Source of the DNA: CAYRVX01 sp964427875
GTDB taxonomy: Bacteria; Planctomycetota; Phycisphaerae; SM23-33
Length of the DNA: 64,000 nt
Assembly: GCA_964427875.1 (NCBI GenBank)
Contig: CAYRVX010000002.1
Location: 1 to 64,000 of the forward strand
Direction of reading: 5' to 3'
The translations under genes and the position numbers were made by a program. Of the stretch, positions 26,683-35,439 are shown piece after piece (positions within the stretch are counted from its first letter, which is position 1; each line of letters starts with the position of its first letter). Under the pieces are notes generated by a model. It did no database searches. It was not told the DNA's origin and worked only from the letters and a program-made list of their open reading frames with translations.

Positions 26683-28731
26683 TCACCAACCTTCGGTCAC
26701 GGGACCGCTGCGGGGTTTCAGCCACTGCGTCACCATCTGTATGTTGGTCTCGACGGCGGCGGCCTGGTCGGGCTGGGCCGGGTCCCAGCTGTAGTAGATG
26801 ATTCGGATCGGGTTGTCGCACATCCGCTTCGAGCCGTTCGCGCTGTTGTTGTTCTGGGCGAAGGCGTGCATCAGCTCGGTGTCGTGGCCCGGGTTGCCCG
26901 TGTCCTTCGTGTGGAACGAGTCGTACAGGACGTGGCACACCTCGTGGGGCGTGACGAACGGGAAGGTGTCGGTGCTGTCCATCACGTCGGCCCGGAGGAT
27001 CGCCCCCCAGCGCACCGGCGCATGGGCCGTGTGGGCCGCGTCCAGCGGGGAGCCCGGCACGAACGCCCTGCCGAGCAGATTCGCCTGCGTGAACGCGCCC
27101 ACGACGAACAGGTCCATCCGGTTGTCGGCCGTGTTGCACTCCCGGATGACCCGACGGAACTCCACCGTGTTCAGAAGCAATTGGCTGCCGGGGCGATTCG
27201 AGTTCAGCGCCGCGATGTTCACCCGGGCCACCTCGACGTCCAGCGCGGTGTCCGAGCAGGTGAGGTTGTCGAGCATCACCTCCGTGCCGTCGTCCTTGGT
27301 GATCATCACGTCGCAGGAGTGGTTCGTGCCGCCGAAGGCCATGCAGTTCCTGTGTGCCGCCGCGGAGTACCCGGCGGGCATGGCCGCCACGACGGCGGCG
27401 CCGGCCTGTTCGGGGGTCATGTTGGCCGCCAGATTGACCGTCACGTGCGGCGCCGCGGGGGCCGGCGCGGGCGCCGGCGCGGGAGCCGGAGCCGGAGCCG
27501 GAGCCGGAGCGGGGCCGCCGACCGGCGGAGGCGTGCCCAGGTCGAATTCCAGTGTGGCCGGCGACCCGATCGCGTCCACCCCCGAAGCCGCCGTGCCGGG
27601 GCCCTGCCCGATCGCCAGCATGTTCTCGGCCGGAGGGTCGTAGATCACGACCTCGGGGGCGACGAACGTCGGCGCCATTTCGGCCTGCGCGTAGACGCGG
27701 CGGAGCCAACTCAGGACGCGCTTCCGCACGTGCTCCTCGCGGATGCCGCTGACGCCCGCGTTGGCCGCCCCGCCGGCGGCGACGGCCGTGTCCCGGAACA
27801 CGTGGCACGCGACCCGAATCCGCCTGCGATCCTGCCCGATCGGCAGCCTCTTGATCATCGTGCACTTGGTTTGCCCGGCCGGAGCGGGGCAGCTTCTCAA
27901 CTCGTACTTGGCCTGGACGAGCTGATCGAGGATCTCCACCTTGTCCTCGAGCCCGTTCTGGCCGTTGGCGATGTCGCTGGTCAGCAGCCCCTGGGCCGTG
28001 CCGTCCGTCCGCTTGGGATTGCCCGAGAGCACGCCGAAGTCCTCCATGTCGACGGCCAGACGCAGGTACCGGCTGCGGAATCGCACGCGGTTCGTGCTGC
28101 TGACCTGCTCGCACTTCAGCGCGATGTCCCGCGCGCCGCTGTCGGGGTCCCCGGCGGCGAAGTCGTCGTACTGCCTCTGGCCGTCCACCTCCTCGATCGT
28201 GCCGTCGGCGCGGTATCGAGGCTTCAGCGCCCGCAGTTCCACGTCCACTTCCGTGGCGTTGGCGTTGGGGTCCACCACCTCGACCTTGAAGGCATCGAGG
28301 TCCCGATGTCCGTGGCGGTCGTACCCGAACCCGGTCGGCCAGTTGTTCGTCCCCTCGCGACCTGCCTTGTCCGGCACGTAGTTGCTGACGTTCAGGAAGG
28401 GCAGGTCGTTATCATCCGCATAGGGCGTGCTGCGGGAGCCGTGAACGAACCGGATCTCCGGCGGGGGCGAGCTGGGCGCTTCGAAGGTACTGTGCGTCTC
28501 GGTGCCTTCGCCTTCGTCGTGCTCCGTGTGAGGGGGGATCGTCACCGTGTCCCCCGGCCGCAGCGGCCTGTTGCGGTAGTCCGCGTTGGCTTCCAGGTCC
28601 CGCAGCGGCCGGCAGTCCTCAAAGCCGTGCTCGGCGGCAATGCTGCACAGCGTGTCGAACTCCTCGGCATCAACGGTTTCCGGAGTCCCGGCGCCCTCGG
28701 GGGCTTCAGGTGTTTCAGACGGTTCACCCAT
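26683..28731 (-). CDS. Candidate T6SS effector: LysM-like N-terminus and HExxH zinc metallopeptidase-like C-terminus
   Basis: A 682-residue protein. Residues about 25-66 (FDTLCSIAAEHGFED, RPLRPGDTVTIP) look like a LysM-type glycan-binding module. The middle is a mixed region, followed by a Pro-Ala linker (PAPAPA, about 407-424). The C-terminal domain has HEVCH (594-598) with a further His at 605 and a possible Met-turn ELMH (617-620), a zinc-peptidase-like arrangement. There is no signal peptide, as expected for T6SS cargo. It lies 77 bases after vgrG and one base before the helical gene, then PAAR. Cell-wall or protein targets are possible; activity is inferred. Confidence 0.7.
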   Translation of the reverse strand: MGEPSETPEAPEGAGTPETVDAEEFDTLCSIAAEHGFEDCRPLRDLEANADYRNRPLRPGDTVTIPPHTEHDEGEGTETHSTFEAPSSPPPEIRFVHGSRSTPYADDNDLPFLNVSNYVPDKAGREGTNNWPTGFGYDRHGHRDLDAFKVEVVDPNANATEVDVELRALKPRYRADGTIEEVDGQRQYDDFAAGDPDSGARDIALKCEQVSSTNRVRFRSRYLRLAVDMEDFGVLSGNPKRTDGTAQGLLTSDIANGQNGLEDKVEILDQLVQAKYELRSCPAPAGQTKCTMIKRLPIGQDRRRIRVACHVFRDTAVAAGGAANAGVSGIREEHVRKRVLSWLRRVYAQAEMAPTFVAPEVVIYDPPAENMLAIGQGPGTAASGVDAIGSPATLEFDLGTPPPVGGPAPAPAPAPAPAPAPAPAPAAPHVTVNLAANMTPEQAGAAVVAAMPAGYSAAAHRNCMAFGGTNHSCDVMITKDDGTEVMLDNLTCSDTALDVEVARVNIAALNSNRPGSQLLLNTVEFRRVIRECNTADNRMDLFVVGAFTQANLLGRAFVPGSPLDAAHTAHAPVRWGAILRADVMDSTDTFPFVTPHEVCHVLYDSFHTKDTGNPGHDTELMHAFAQNNNSANGSKRMCDNPIRIIYYSWDPAQPDQAAAVETNIQMVTQWLKPRSGPVTEGW
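27458..27514. repeat. Simple-sequence tract coding for the Pro-Ala linker
   Basis: A GC-rich low-complexity tract of 6-base units (GCCGGA / GCCGGC variants) encodes about ten Pro-Ala pairs in the candidate effector. Units are pure toward one end (five near-identical GGAGCC units from about 27482). Such a tract can change length by slippage in steps of two codons without shifting frame, so linker length may vary between strains. Confidence 0.8.
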
Positions 28732-28808
28732 TTTCAGACCTCTCTGGTGGTCGCGCCACCAACCTTATACAGCATACCTTCTGACCGGACGATTCCAGGC
28801 GCGTGGGC

Positions 28809-31145
28809 CTATCCTCTCGGCCGCCACGACCGCCCGTCGCGCTGGGGGAAGGTGACCTCGCAGTCGCCGGGATCGATCCCTTCCACGCGGGCCTCTCCGT
28901 TCTGATCCAGCACGCCTCGCACAGCCGAGCCGTCGGGCAGGAGAATGCGATAGGGCTCGCCCGCCATCGGCTGGCCTTCCCGGTCCACCAGCTCGATCTC
29001 GATCCAACTGTCCTTGTCCGGGTCGCGCTGGTAGGCCGGCACCTGCACCGAGCCGTACTTGCCAGCCTTCTTCTCGCGCTGGCGGGCCTTTGTTTCGGCG
29101 ACCTCGCCCGGATCGGCGTTGTCGGCCTCCAGGGCCGCGGTCGGGGCGGTGGGCGAGCTGGCCGTCCCGGCCGTGCCCGTCCCGGCCGGCGAGCCCGGAC
29201 CGGAGTTGATGTGCGTCATGGCGCTGCCGTTGAGGGTGACAATGTTGCCCGTAGCCGTTACGCCCATCATGTCAACGACCACGCTGCTGCTGCCGCACTT
29301 CAACGTGATGCCCATCGGCGACTCGATGACGATGGTCCCCGTCTTCGCCTTGAGGTAGTAGTTCTGCATCACCTCTTCGGAGTGATTGGCGTTGAACGCC
29401 TCGATGACGTCGCCGCCGACCTTGAAGCAATGAGTGCCGATCACTTCCTTGATCTCTTTGCCCTTGACCTTCAGGTGGCGGTCGGCGCCGATCTCCTCCA
29501 TGTGGTCGATGTCCACGATCTCGTGGCGGTTCTCCTCCACGTGCTCGAACTTCTCCTTCTTGACGATCAGGTGGCGGTTGTTGCCGGTCCACTCGAAACG
29601 GTCGGCCTTGACGCGGATGTCCTCGTTCTTCTCGGCGTGGATGAAGATCTGCTCCTCGCCCTTCTTGTCCTCGAAGCGGATCTCGTTGAAGCCGCCCCCG
29701 CCCTTCGAGGAGTTGGATTTGAAGGCGGACATCGTCGCGTTGGTCGGCAGGTCATAGGGCGGCATGCACGTGCCGTTGTACGCGCGCCCGGTGATCATCG
29801 GGCGGTCCGGGTCGCCCTCCTCAAACTCGACGATCACCTCATGACCGATCCGCGGCATGAAGATGCCTCCCCACCTCTTGCCCGCCCACGGCTGGGAAAC
29901 GCGGATCCAGCGGGAGCTGTTCTCATCGGCTGCGCTGTAGCGGTCCCAGTGGAACTGCACTTTCACGCGGCCGTACTGGTCGGTGTAGATCTCCTCGCCG
30001 CTCGGGCCGCAAACCATGGCGGTCTGCACGCCGCGAATCAGCGGCTTGGGCGTCGTCCGCGCCGTTCGGAACTGCTCGTTGAAGTCGATCGCCGTGAAAT
30101 CGCACTGGAACGTCTGCCCGCCCGTTGGGCTCGGCGCCGAGTCGTACTCGTCGGTGTTGCCCTGCACGCTTACGGCGATCACCAGGTAATCCTTGTTGAA
30201 GCTGTCCCTCGGATGATCCAGCAGCATGAACCTGCATCCCGCCGCTATGCCCCGCGCATCGCCGCTGCCGGCGACCTGCTCGAAGGGGGTCTGCAACTCC
30301 TCAATCCGGGCGCGGGAGTAGCCTTCGCCGTCGCCGTGCTCGACGTACTCGCCGGGGTAGTCGAAGATCTCGAAGTTCGGCACGGCATGATTGCGGATGA
30401 TCTGCGATTTGGTCTGAAGGTCCTTCTTGGGGTTCTTGAAGTCGAAGTCCGTATGGGCGTACATGCCGGGCTGGACTTCCTGCGAGACGGTCATGTCGTG
30501 GATGTACTCCCTCTCCCGAAACTCCGTCTGGGGCGGGCGGAAGGGGATCTCCTCGTAGCCGGGGAACGGCTCGTGGGCGCCCTTGGAGTCCGCCAGGACC
30601 ATCGTGTGCTTGCCGTTCTCGTGCTCGAAGTGGTAGTAGATGCCCTCCTGCTCCATCAGCCGGCTGACGAAGTTGAAGTCCGTCTCGCGGTATTCCACGC
30701 AGTACTCCCACTCCGGATGGCTGCCGCTGAGGCGATCCTCGAAATCCGTAAACCCATGGTCGCGAAAGACCTGCTTGATGATGTTCGGCACGGTCATTTC
30801 CTGGAAGATGCGGCAGTCGGACGTACGGGTCAGGAACCACAGCCAGGGCACCACCTCGGCCTGGTATTGCGTCGCCCGCCCGGACAGCCGGGTCTGCGTG
30901 AACCGACTGACGAAGCCGTTGAAGTAACGGGGCTCCTCGTCCGAGGGCTTCTGCAAGCGAACCGTCACGTTCTGACCAACGATGTCGTCGAAATTGATGT
31001 CGGAGGTGTCGCTGATCATGTCGAGCAACATCACGAAGGGCCGGCCGAGCTTCTCGGTAAAGGTGAAGCTCCTCAACAGGAGCACGTCTTCGCCGAGCGG
31101 GGTCCCCACTGCGATGAACCGGTGGGTTTGCGTTGCTCTGGCCAT
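28809..31145 (-). CDS. vgrG: T6SS spike protein VgrG (TssI) with C-terminal transthyretin-like extension
   Basis: A 778-residue VgrG. The gp27-like part spans about 1-380 (RSFTFTEKLGRPFVM, DFNFVSRLMEQEGIYYHFEH), then the OB-fold/gp5 part (DQYGRVKVQFHWDR, WAGKRWGGIFMPRIGHEV) and the gp5 beta-helix (repeated short strands around 600-670). After a Gly/Thr/Ala linker the last about 80 residues (DSWIEIELVDREGQPM, EARVEGIDPGDCEVTF) form a transthyretin-like domain, seen on other VgrGs as an adaptor for cargo. It heads the effector and PAAR genes. Upstream is a 429-base gap with a sigma-54-like site, so it may be transcribed apart from clpV. Confidence 0.96.
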   Translation of the reverse strand: MARATQTHRFIAVGTPLGEDVLLLRSFTFTEKLGRPFVMLLDMISDTSDINFDDIVGQNVTVRLQKPSDEEPRYFNGFVSRFTQTRLSGRATQYQAEVVPWLWFLTRTSDCRIFQEMTVPNIIKQVFRDHGFTDFEDRLSGSHPEWEYCVEYRETDFNFVSRLMEQEGIYYHFEHENGKHTMVLADSKGAHEPFPGYEEIPFRPPQTEFREREYIHDMTVSQEVQPGMYAHTDFDFKNPKKDLQTKSQIIRNHAVPNFEIFDYPGEYVEHGDGEGYSRARIEELQTPFEQVAGSGDARGIAAGCRFMLLDHPRDSFNKDYLVIAVSVQGNTDEYDSAPSPTGGQTFQCDFTAIDFNEQFRTARTTPKPLIRGVQTAMVCGPSGEEIYTDQYGRVKVQFHWDRYSAADENSSRWIRVSQPWAGKRWGGIFMPRIGHEVIVEFEEGDPDRPMITGRAYNGTCMPPYDLPTNATMSAFKSNSSKGGGGFNEIRFEDKKGEEQIFIHAEKNEDIRVKADRFEWTGNNRHLIVKKEKFEHVEENRHEIVDIDHMEEIGADRHLKVKGKEIKEVIGTHCFKVGGDVIEAFNANHSEEVMQNYYLKAKTGTIVIESPMGITLKCGSSSVVVDMMGVTATGNIVTLNGSAMTHINSGPGSPAGTGTAGTASSPTAPTAALEADNADPGEVAETKARQREKKAGKYGSVQVPAYQRDPDKDSWIEIELVDREGQPMAGEPYRILLPDGSAVRGVLDQNGEARVEGIDPGDCEVTFPQRDGRSWRPRG

Positions 31146-31574
31146 CAGTGCTTCTCCTTTGCTTTAGCAGACAGACACGGCGCACCCGGGGATGCCGGGC
31201 GGCGTCCGCGTCATCGTCGATGATCTCTGCCCGGTCGCGGCACCCGGCGATCGGCCGGTTTCATCGCGGTCTCAGCCGGCCGCCACGACAATGCGCTCCG
31301 TAGTTACTGGACCATTGCATTCGGCATGCCACAAGGCCCTGCCGAACCCGCCCCCGGTAACTCTTTGACCATAATCCTTTATATGAAACAGAGATAACTA
31401 TGTGCCCAATCTCCACCATCCAGTGGCCCGCATCCGGGCGACGCAGCACCAAGCCGTCACTTATGGACAGGTGCCCCATTCCACCAGCCGGGATGGGCAA
31501 TATCACCCACCTGTCCTCGGCGGCTACAAAGGCCGTTGCCGGCCGCCGGCAGTGGGTGTCGGCCAGTGGCCGCG
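31146..31574. other. 429-base gap between clpV and vgrG
   Basis: This gap holds no convincing gene. An open minus-strand frame of 105 codons (31261-31578) begins inside the clpV end and has mixed codon use and no family features. An AT-rich core lies around 31370-31400. The one candidate control element is the sigma-54-like site at 31316-31331. No strong terminator was found after clpV. Confidence 0.6.
31316..31331 (-). promoter_or_regulatory. Sigma-54-type promoter candidate upstream of vgrG
   Basis: On the minus strand TGGCAT-N5-ATGCA matches 9 of 11 positions of the -24/-12 consensus TGGCAC-N5-TTGCA, with the essential GG and GC ten bases apart. It would start a transcript about 160 bases before the vgrG ATG. 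Sigma-54 control of hcp/vgrG genes is known in Vibrio and Pseudomonas. No enhancer-binding protein gene is present in the window, so this stays tentative. Confidence 0.3.
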
Positions 31575-34355
31575 TCACTCAAATATGTACTTGAACTCCC
31601 CGTCGCCCACGCCAACGTGGACCTTCTTGATGCCCTTGCCCTCCACCAGCCGGTTGAGGAACTCCGTGCTGATCTCGGGCAGCATGGTGTGCGTCAGGAT
31701 CGCGTCCACCATGCGGGCGCCGCTCTCGACCTCCGTGCAGCGGCTCGCGATCAGGTCCACCACCGCCTCGTCGTACTCGAAGGGAATCTTGTGGTTCTCG
31801 GCCAGGCGCTTTCTGATCCGCCCGATCTGAAGCACGATGATCTTCCGCAGCACCTCGTCGCTGATGGGGTAGAAGGGCACGACGACCAGGCGGCCCAGCA
31901 GTGCCGCCGGGAAGACCTTCAGCAGAGGATCTCGCATGGCCTTGGCGATGCCTTCCGGGGAGGGCATCAGCTCGGGATCCTTGCACATGTCCATGATCAG
32001 CTCGCTGGAGACGTTGCTGGTCAGCAGGATGATCGTGTTCTTGAAGTCGATGTCCCGCCCCTCGCCGTCTTCCATGTGGCCCTTGTCGAAGACCTGGAAG
32101 AAGATCTCGTGGACGTCGGGATGGGCCTTCTCCACCTCGTCCAGCAGGACGATGCTGTAGGGACGGCGCCGGACCGCCTCGGTGAGCACGCCGCCTTCGC
32201 CGTAGCCCACGTAGCCCGGAGGGGCGCCCTTGAGCGTCGAGACCGTGTGGGCCTCCTGGAACTCGCTCATGTTGATCGTGATGACGTTGTCCTCGCCGCC
32301 GTAGAGCGCCTCGGCCAGCGTCAGGGCGGTCTCGGTCTTGCCCGTGCCGCTCGGCCCGACCAGCATGAACACGCCGATCGGACGGTTCGGGTTGTCCAGG
32401 CTCGCCCGCGACGTCTGGATCCGCTTGGCAATGGCCTCCAGGACGTGTCGCTGCCCGAGGACCCGCTCCTCCATCCTGTCGGCCAGGCTCAGTACCGCCT
32501 GGACCTCGTTGGCCACCATCTTGCCGACGGGAATGCCCGTCCAGTCCTGCACCACGGAGGCCACGGCCTGGTAGTCCACGGCCGGGAGGATCAGGGGATC
32601 CTCGCCCTGGAGCTCGCTGAGCTTGGACTGGAGCTCCTTGAGCTCCTCCAGCATCTTGGCGCGCTGTTCCTCGGTGATCTCCTCGGCGGCTTCGACGGCT
32701 TCCTCGGCCGGCGCTTCGGTCCCTTTGTCCTCGGCGGTTTCTTCGGCAGCTTCGCCCTCTTCGGTCTCGGCGGGCCCCTCGGCGTCTTCGATCCTGCCGC
32801 TGCCGCTCAACCGGAGCTTGTCGCGGAGGTCGAGGATCTTCTCGACGACGCCCTTCTCCTCCTCCCACCGGGCCTGGAGCTCTTCCAGCAGCTTGCGGTC
32901 GGCCTCGAGCTTCTCGACGACCTCGGCCCGCTGCTCTTCGTGATCCACGCCGATGTTGGCCTCGCGGTCGATGATCCCCAACTCAACCTCGAGCCCGTCG
33001 ATCCGCTTCTGGGTGTCGTCGATCCGGGCGGGCGTGGCGTGCTGGCTGATCGCCACGCGGGCACAGGACGTGTCCAGCAGGCTGACCGCCTTGTCCGGAA
33101 GCTGCCGGGCGGGGATGTAGCGATGAGAGAGCTTCACCGCCGCCTCCAGCGCCTCGTCCAGCACCTGCACCTGGTGGTGCTTCTCCTGGACGCCGGCGAT
33201 CTTGCGCATCATGAGAAGGCACTTCTCCTCCGAGGGCTCATCGACCTTGATGACCTGGAACCGCCGCGTCAGGGCGGGGTCCTTCTCGAAGTACTTCTTG
33301 TATTCCGCCCAGGTGGTGGCCGCGATGGTCCGCAGCGTGCCCCGGGCGAGAGCGGGCTTGAGCAGATTGGCCGCATCGCCCTGCCCGGCCGCCCCGCCGG
33401 CGCCGATGAGCGTGTGGGCCTCGTCGATGAACAGGATGATCGGCCTCTCGGAGCTCTGGACCTCCTCGATGACCTGGCGGAGGCGGTTCTCGAACTCGCC
33501 TTTCATGCTCGCACCGGCCTGGAGCAGCCCGAGGTCGAGCGTCAGCAGCCGGACGTCCTGAAGGCACGGGGGCACGTCGCCGACAGCGATCCGCTGGGCG
33601 AAGCCCTCGACGACGGCCGTCTTGCCCACGCCCGCCTCGCCGGTCAGGATCGGGTTGTTCTGCCGCCGCCGCATGAGGATGTCCACGATCTGGCGGATCT
33701 CCCCGTTTCGCCCGACGATGGGGTCCATGTCGCCGGTCTGGGCCTCTTCGGTGAGGTCCTTGCAGAAGCGGTTCAGGGCCTCCTGCTTGCCCATCTGGGC
33801 GGGCGCCATCGCCCCGGACGCCTCGCCGGGCACGGCCCCGCCCCCGACGACGGTGCCGTCCTGGGCCTGAAGCGCCTCCTCGCACGAGCCGCCGACGATC
33901 TTGTCGAACTTGTCGGTCAGCTCCTCCAGCTTGATCTTCTCGAACTCCTTCGAGATCCCCAGCAGGATGTTCTTGAGGCCCTTGGTCTTCAGGATGGCCA
34001 CAACCAGGTGCCCGCTGCGGACGCGATACTCGCCGAACAGGAGTGTGGCGTACGTCCACGCCTGCTCCACCGTCTCCTCCAGGTGGGCCGACAGGTCCGA
34101 AATGCTCGTCGCCCCCCGCTGGAGGCGGTCCAGCGCCGCGGTGATGTCCTTCGCCAAGCGGGACGGGTTCAGCTCGAAGTGGCGGGCGATCCGGTGGATG
34201 TCCGAATCCTGAAGCTCCAGGATCTGCTTCAGCCAGTGCACCAGCTCCACGTAAGGATTCCCGCGCAGCTTGCAGAAGACCGTGGCGCTCTCGATCGCCT
34301 TGTAACAGAGGCTGTTGAGCTTGCCGAATAGTGCGGTACGACTGATCTCTGCCAT
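31575..34355 (-). CDS. clpV: T6SS sheath-recycling AAA+ ATPase ClpV (TssH)
   Basis: A 926-residue ClpV. It has an N-terminal double Clp-N-like domain (about 1-155), a first AAA+ module with Walker A GEAGVGKT (239-246) and IILFIDEAHTLIGAG, a coiled middle domain, and a second AAA+ module with GPSGTGKT (about 665-672), VLLDEVEKAH and the C-terminal D2-small domain. ClpV hexamers pull contracted TssB/TssC sheath apart for reuse. Unusual is a Glu/Ala-rich acidic insertion of about 50 residues in the middle domain (around 516-568). The gene follows tssG by 55 bases and ends the structural block. Confidence 0.97.
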   Translation of the reverse strand: MAEISRTALFGKLNSLCYKAIESATVFCKLRGNPYVELVHWLKQILELQDSDIHRIARHFELNPSRLAKDITAALDRLQRGATSISDLSAHLEETVEQAWTYATLLFGEYRVRSGHLVVAILKTKGLKNILLGISKEFEKIKLEELTDKFDKIVGGSCEEALQAQDGTVVGGGAVPGEASGAMAPAQMGKQEALNRFCKDLTEEAQTGDMDPIVGRNGEIRQIVDILMRRRQNNPILTGEAGVGKTAVVEGFAQRIAVGDVPPCLQDVRLLTLDLGLLQAGASMKGEFENRLRQVIEEVQSSERPIILFIDEAHTLIGAGGAAGQGDAANLLKPALARGTLRTIAATTWAEYKKYFEKDPALTRRFQVIKVDEPSEEKCLLMMRKIAGVQEKHHQVQVLDEALEAAVKLSHRYIPARQLPDKAVSLLDTSCARVAISQHATPARIDDTQKRIDGLEVELGIIDREANIGVDHEEQRAEVVEKLEADRKLLEELQARWEEEKGVVEKILDLRDKLRLSGSGRIEDAEGPAETEEGEAAEETAEDKGTEAPAEEAVEAAEEITEEQRAKMLEELKELQSKLSELQGEDPLILPAVDYQAVASVVQDWTGIPVGKMVANEVQAVLSLADRMEERVLGQRHVLEAIAKRIQTSRASLDNPNRPIGVFMLVGPSGTGKTETALTLAEALYGGEDNVITINMSEFQEAHTVSTLKGAPPGYVGYGEGGVLTEAVRRRPYSIVLLDEVEKAHPDVHEIFFQVFDKGHMEDGEGRDIDFKNTIILLTSNVSSELIMDMCKDPELMPSPEGIAKAMRDPLLKVFPAALLGRLVVVPFYPISDEVLRKIIVLQIGRIRKRLAENHKIPFEYDEAVVDLIASRCTEVESGARMVDAILTHTMLPEISTEFLNRLVEGKGIKKVHVGVGDGEFKYIFE

Positions 34356-34410
34356 GGTCAGCTCCCTTTTCGCTGTGAACGGTTCAACGGGTCATCCCAA
34401 AGCACCTGTC

Positions 34411-35439
34411 CTACATGCCCTCGGCCTGCCGGGGCTGGAGGACCAGGTCGTCGGCATCATGATCGAAGGGCTTGCTGGTCAGCCACGTGGTCCAGCCGAG
34501 CTGGCCTATGGTCCCCATCTTCAACGGGGGGACCTCTTCCTTCTTGAGAATCAACTGCACCTCCCAGAGCAACTGGTCGGCGAGGTAGTTTTTCATCCAC
34601 GCGATTAGCCGGCGGAGACTGTCGCCTCCCGGCAGCAGGCGCTGGTACTCACTCAGGGCCATCGGGCCGAATCGCAGGCGGAACTTCTGCTGGCATTCCC
34701 ACACGCGCCGGCCCACGATTGCGGTCCACCCGAGCGAGCCCGTCTCCGGCGACTCGCCCAGCCGGCAGATGCAGTCGTCGGGAACGTCGAGCATCTGCCC
34801 GATGAACTCCACCATCCGCACCCGGATGCCGTAATAATCCTGAAGGGTGTCGCAGATCCCCTCGGGATGGCGGGTCTGGCAGACGAGGTGCCCGGAGTAA
34901 TGCAGCTTGGCCACGTCGGGAACGGCGTCCCGCCGGCGATAGGTCTCCATGCCGATGCCGAACATGCTGCCGATGTACACGGCGAACCGATCTTCATCGC
35001 CTCGCTCGAACTGGACCGTCTGCTGGTTGGCCGCCCACGCGCGATAGAAGAAGCTCAGCATGCGGTGGTTGAACATGTCCAGAAACCGCGCCATGGTGTC
35101 GTCATGGTGGATCAGCACGCGCTCGCGGACGTACTGCGTCACGTGCAGCGGCATCGGGCCATTGGGCCCCAACAGGCCGAGGAAGTTGACGAACATCCGC
35201 GGGGCGCGGGCGCCCACGTCCGTCCGAAAGGCCGATAGCGTCCGCGGGGCGAACGCCAACGAGGCCTCCTGGCAGAAACGCACCGGGTCCTCCAGGGGGC
35301 GCTTGGAGTGACCTACCCGAGGCTGCTCGGGGCGCAGGTTCTCCAGCCGCCGCACCGCCAGGAAGAAATCGAACCCATGCGGGGTCTCTTCCAGCCTCCT
35401 GGCTAGAGAATGTGCCTCTGTCCCACTCTCGCCTGCCAT
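34411..35439 (-). CDS. tssG: T6SS baseplate protein TssG (ImpH/VasB)
   Basis: A 342-residue TssG of normal length. The start is typical of the family: HGFDFFLAVRRLENLRPEQPRVG, here split by position into about residues 22-44, followed by RFCQEASLAFAPRTLSAF. TssG forms the heart of the baseplate wedge with two TssF copies and TssE. The start lies within the tssF end (37-base overlap), so translation is coupled and stoichiometry may be set this way. Confidence 0.94.
   Translation of the reverse strand: MAGESGTEAHSLARRLEETPHGFDFFLAVRRLENLRPEQPRVGHSKRPLEDPVRFCQEASLAFAPRTLSAFRTDVGARAPRMFVNFLGLLGPNGPMPLHVTQYVRERVLIHHDDTMARFLDMFNHRMLSFFYRAWAANQQTVQFERGDEDRFAVYIGSMFGIGMETYRRRDAVPDVAKLHYSGHLVCQTRHPEGICDTLQDYYGIRVRMVEFIGQMLDVPDDCICRLGESPETGSLGWTAIVGRRVWECQQKFRLRFGPMALSEYQRLLPGGDSLRRLIAWMKNYLADQLLWEVQLILKKEEVPPLKMGTIGQLGWTTWLTSKPFDHDADDLVLQPRQAEGM

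Noticed and set aside
31261..31578. Minus-strand 105-codon frame between clpV and vgrG
   Set aside because: It starts inside clpV, has mixed third-position use, no ribosome binding site of note and no family match.
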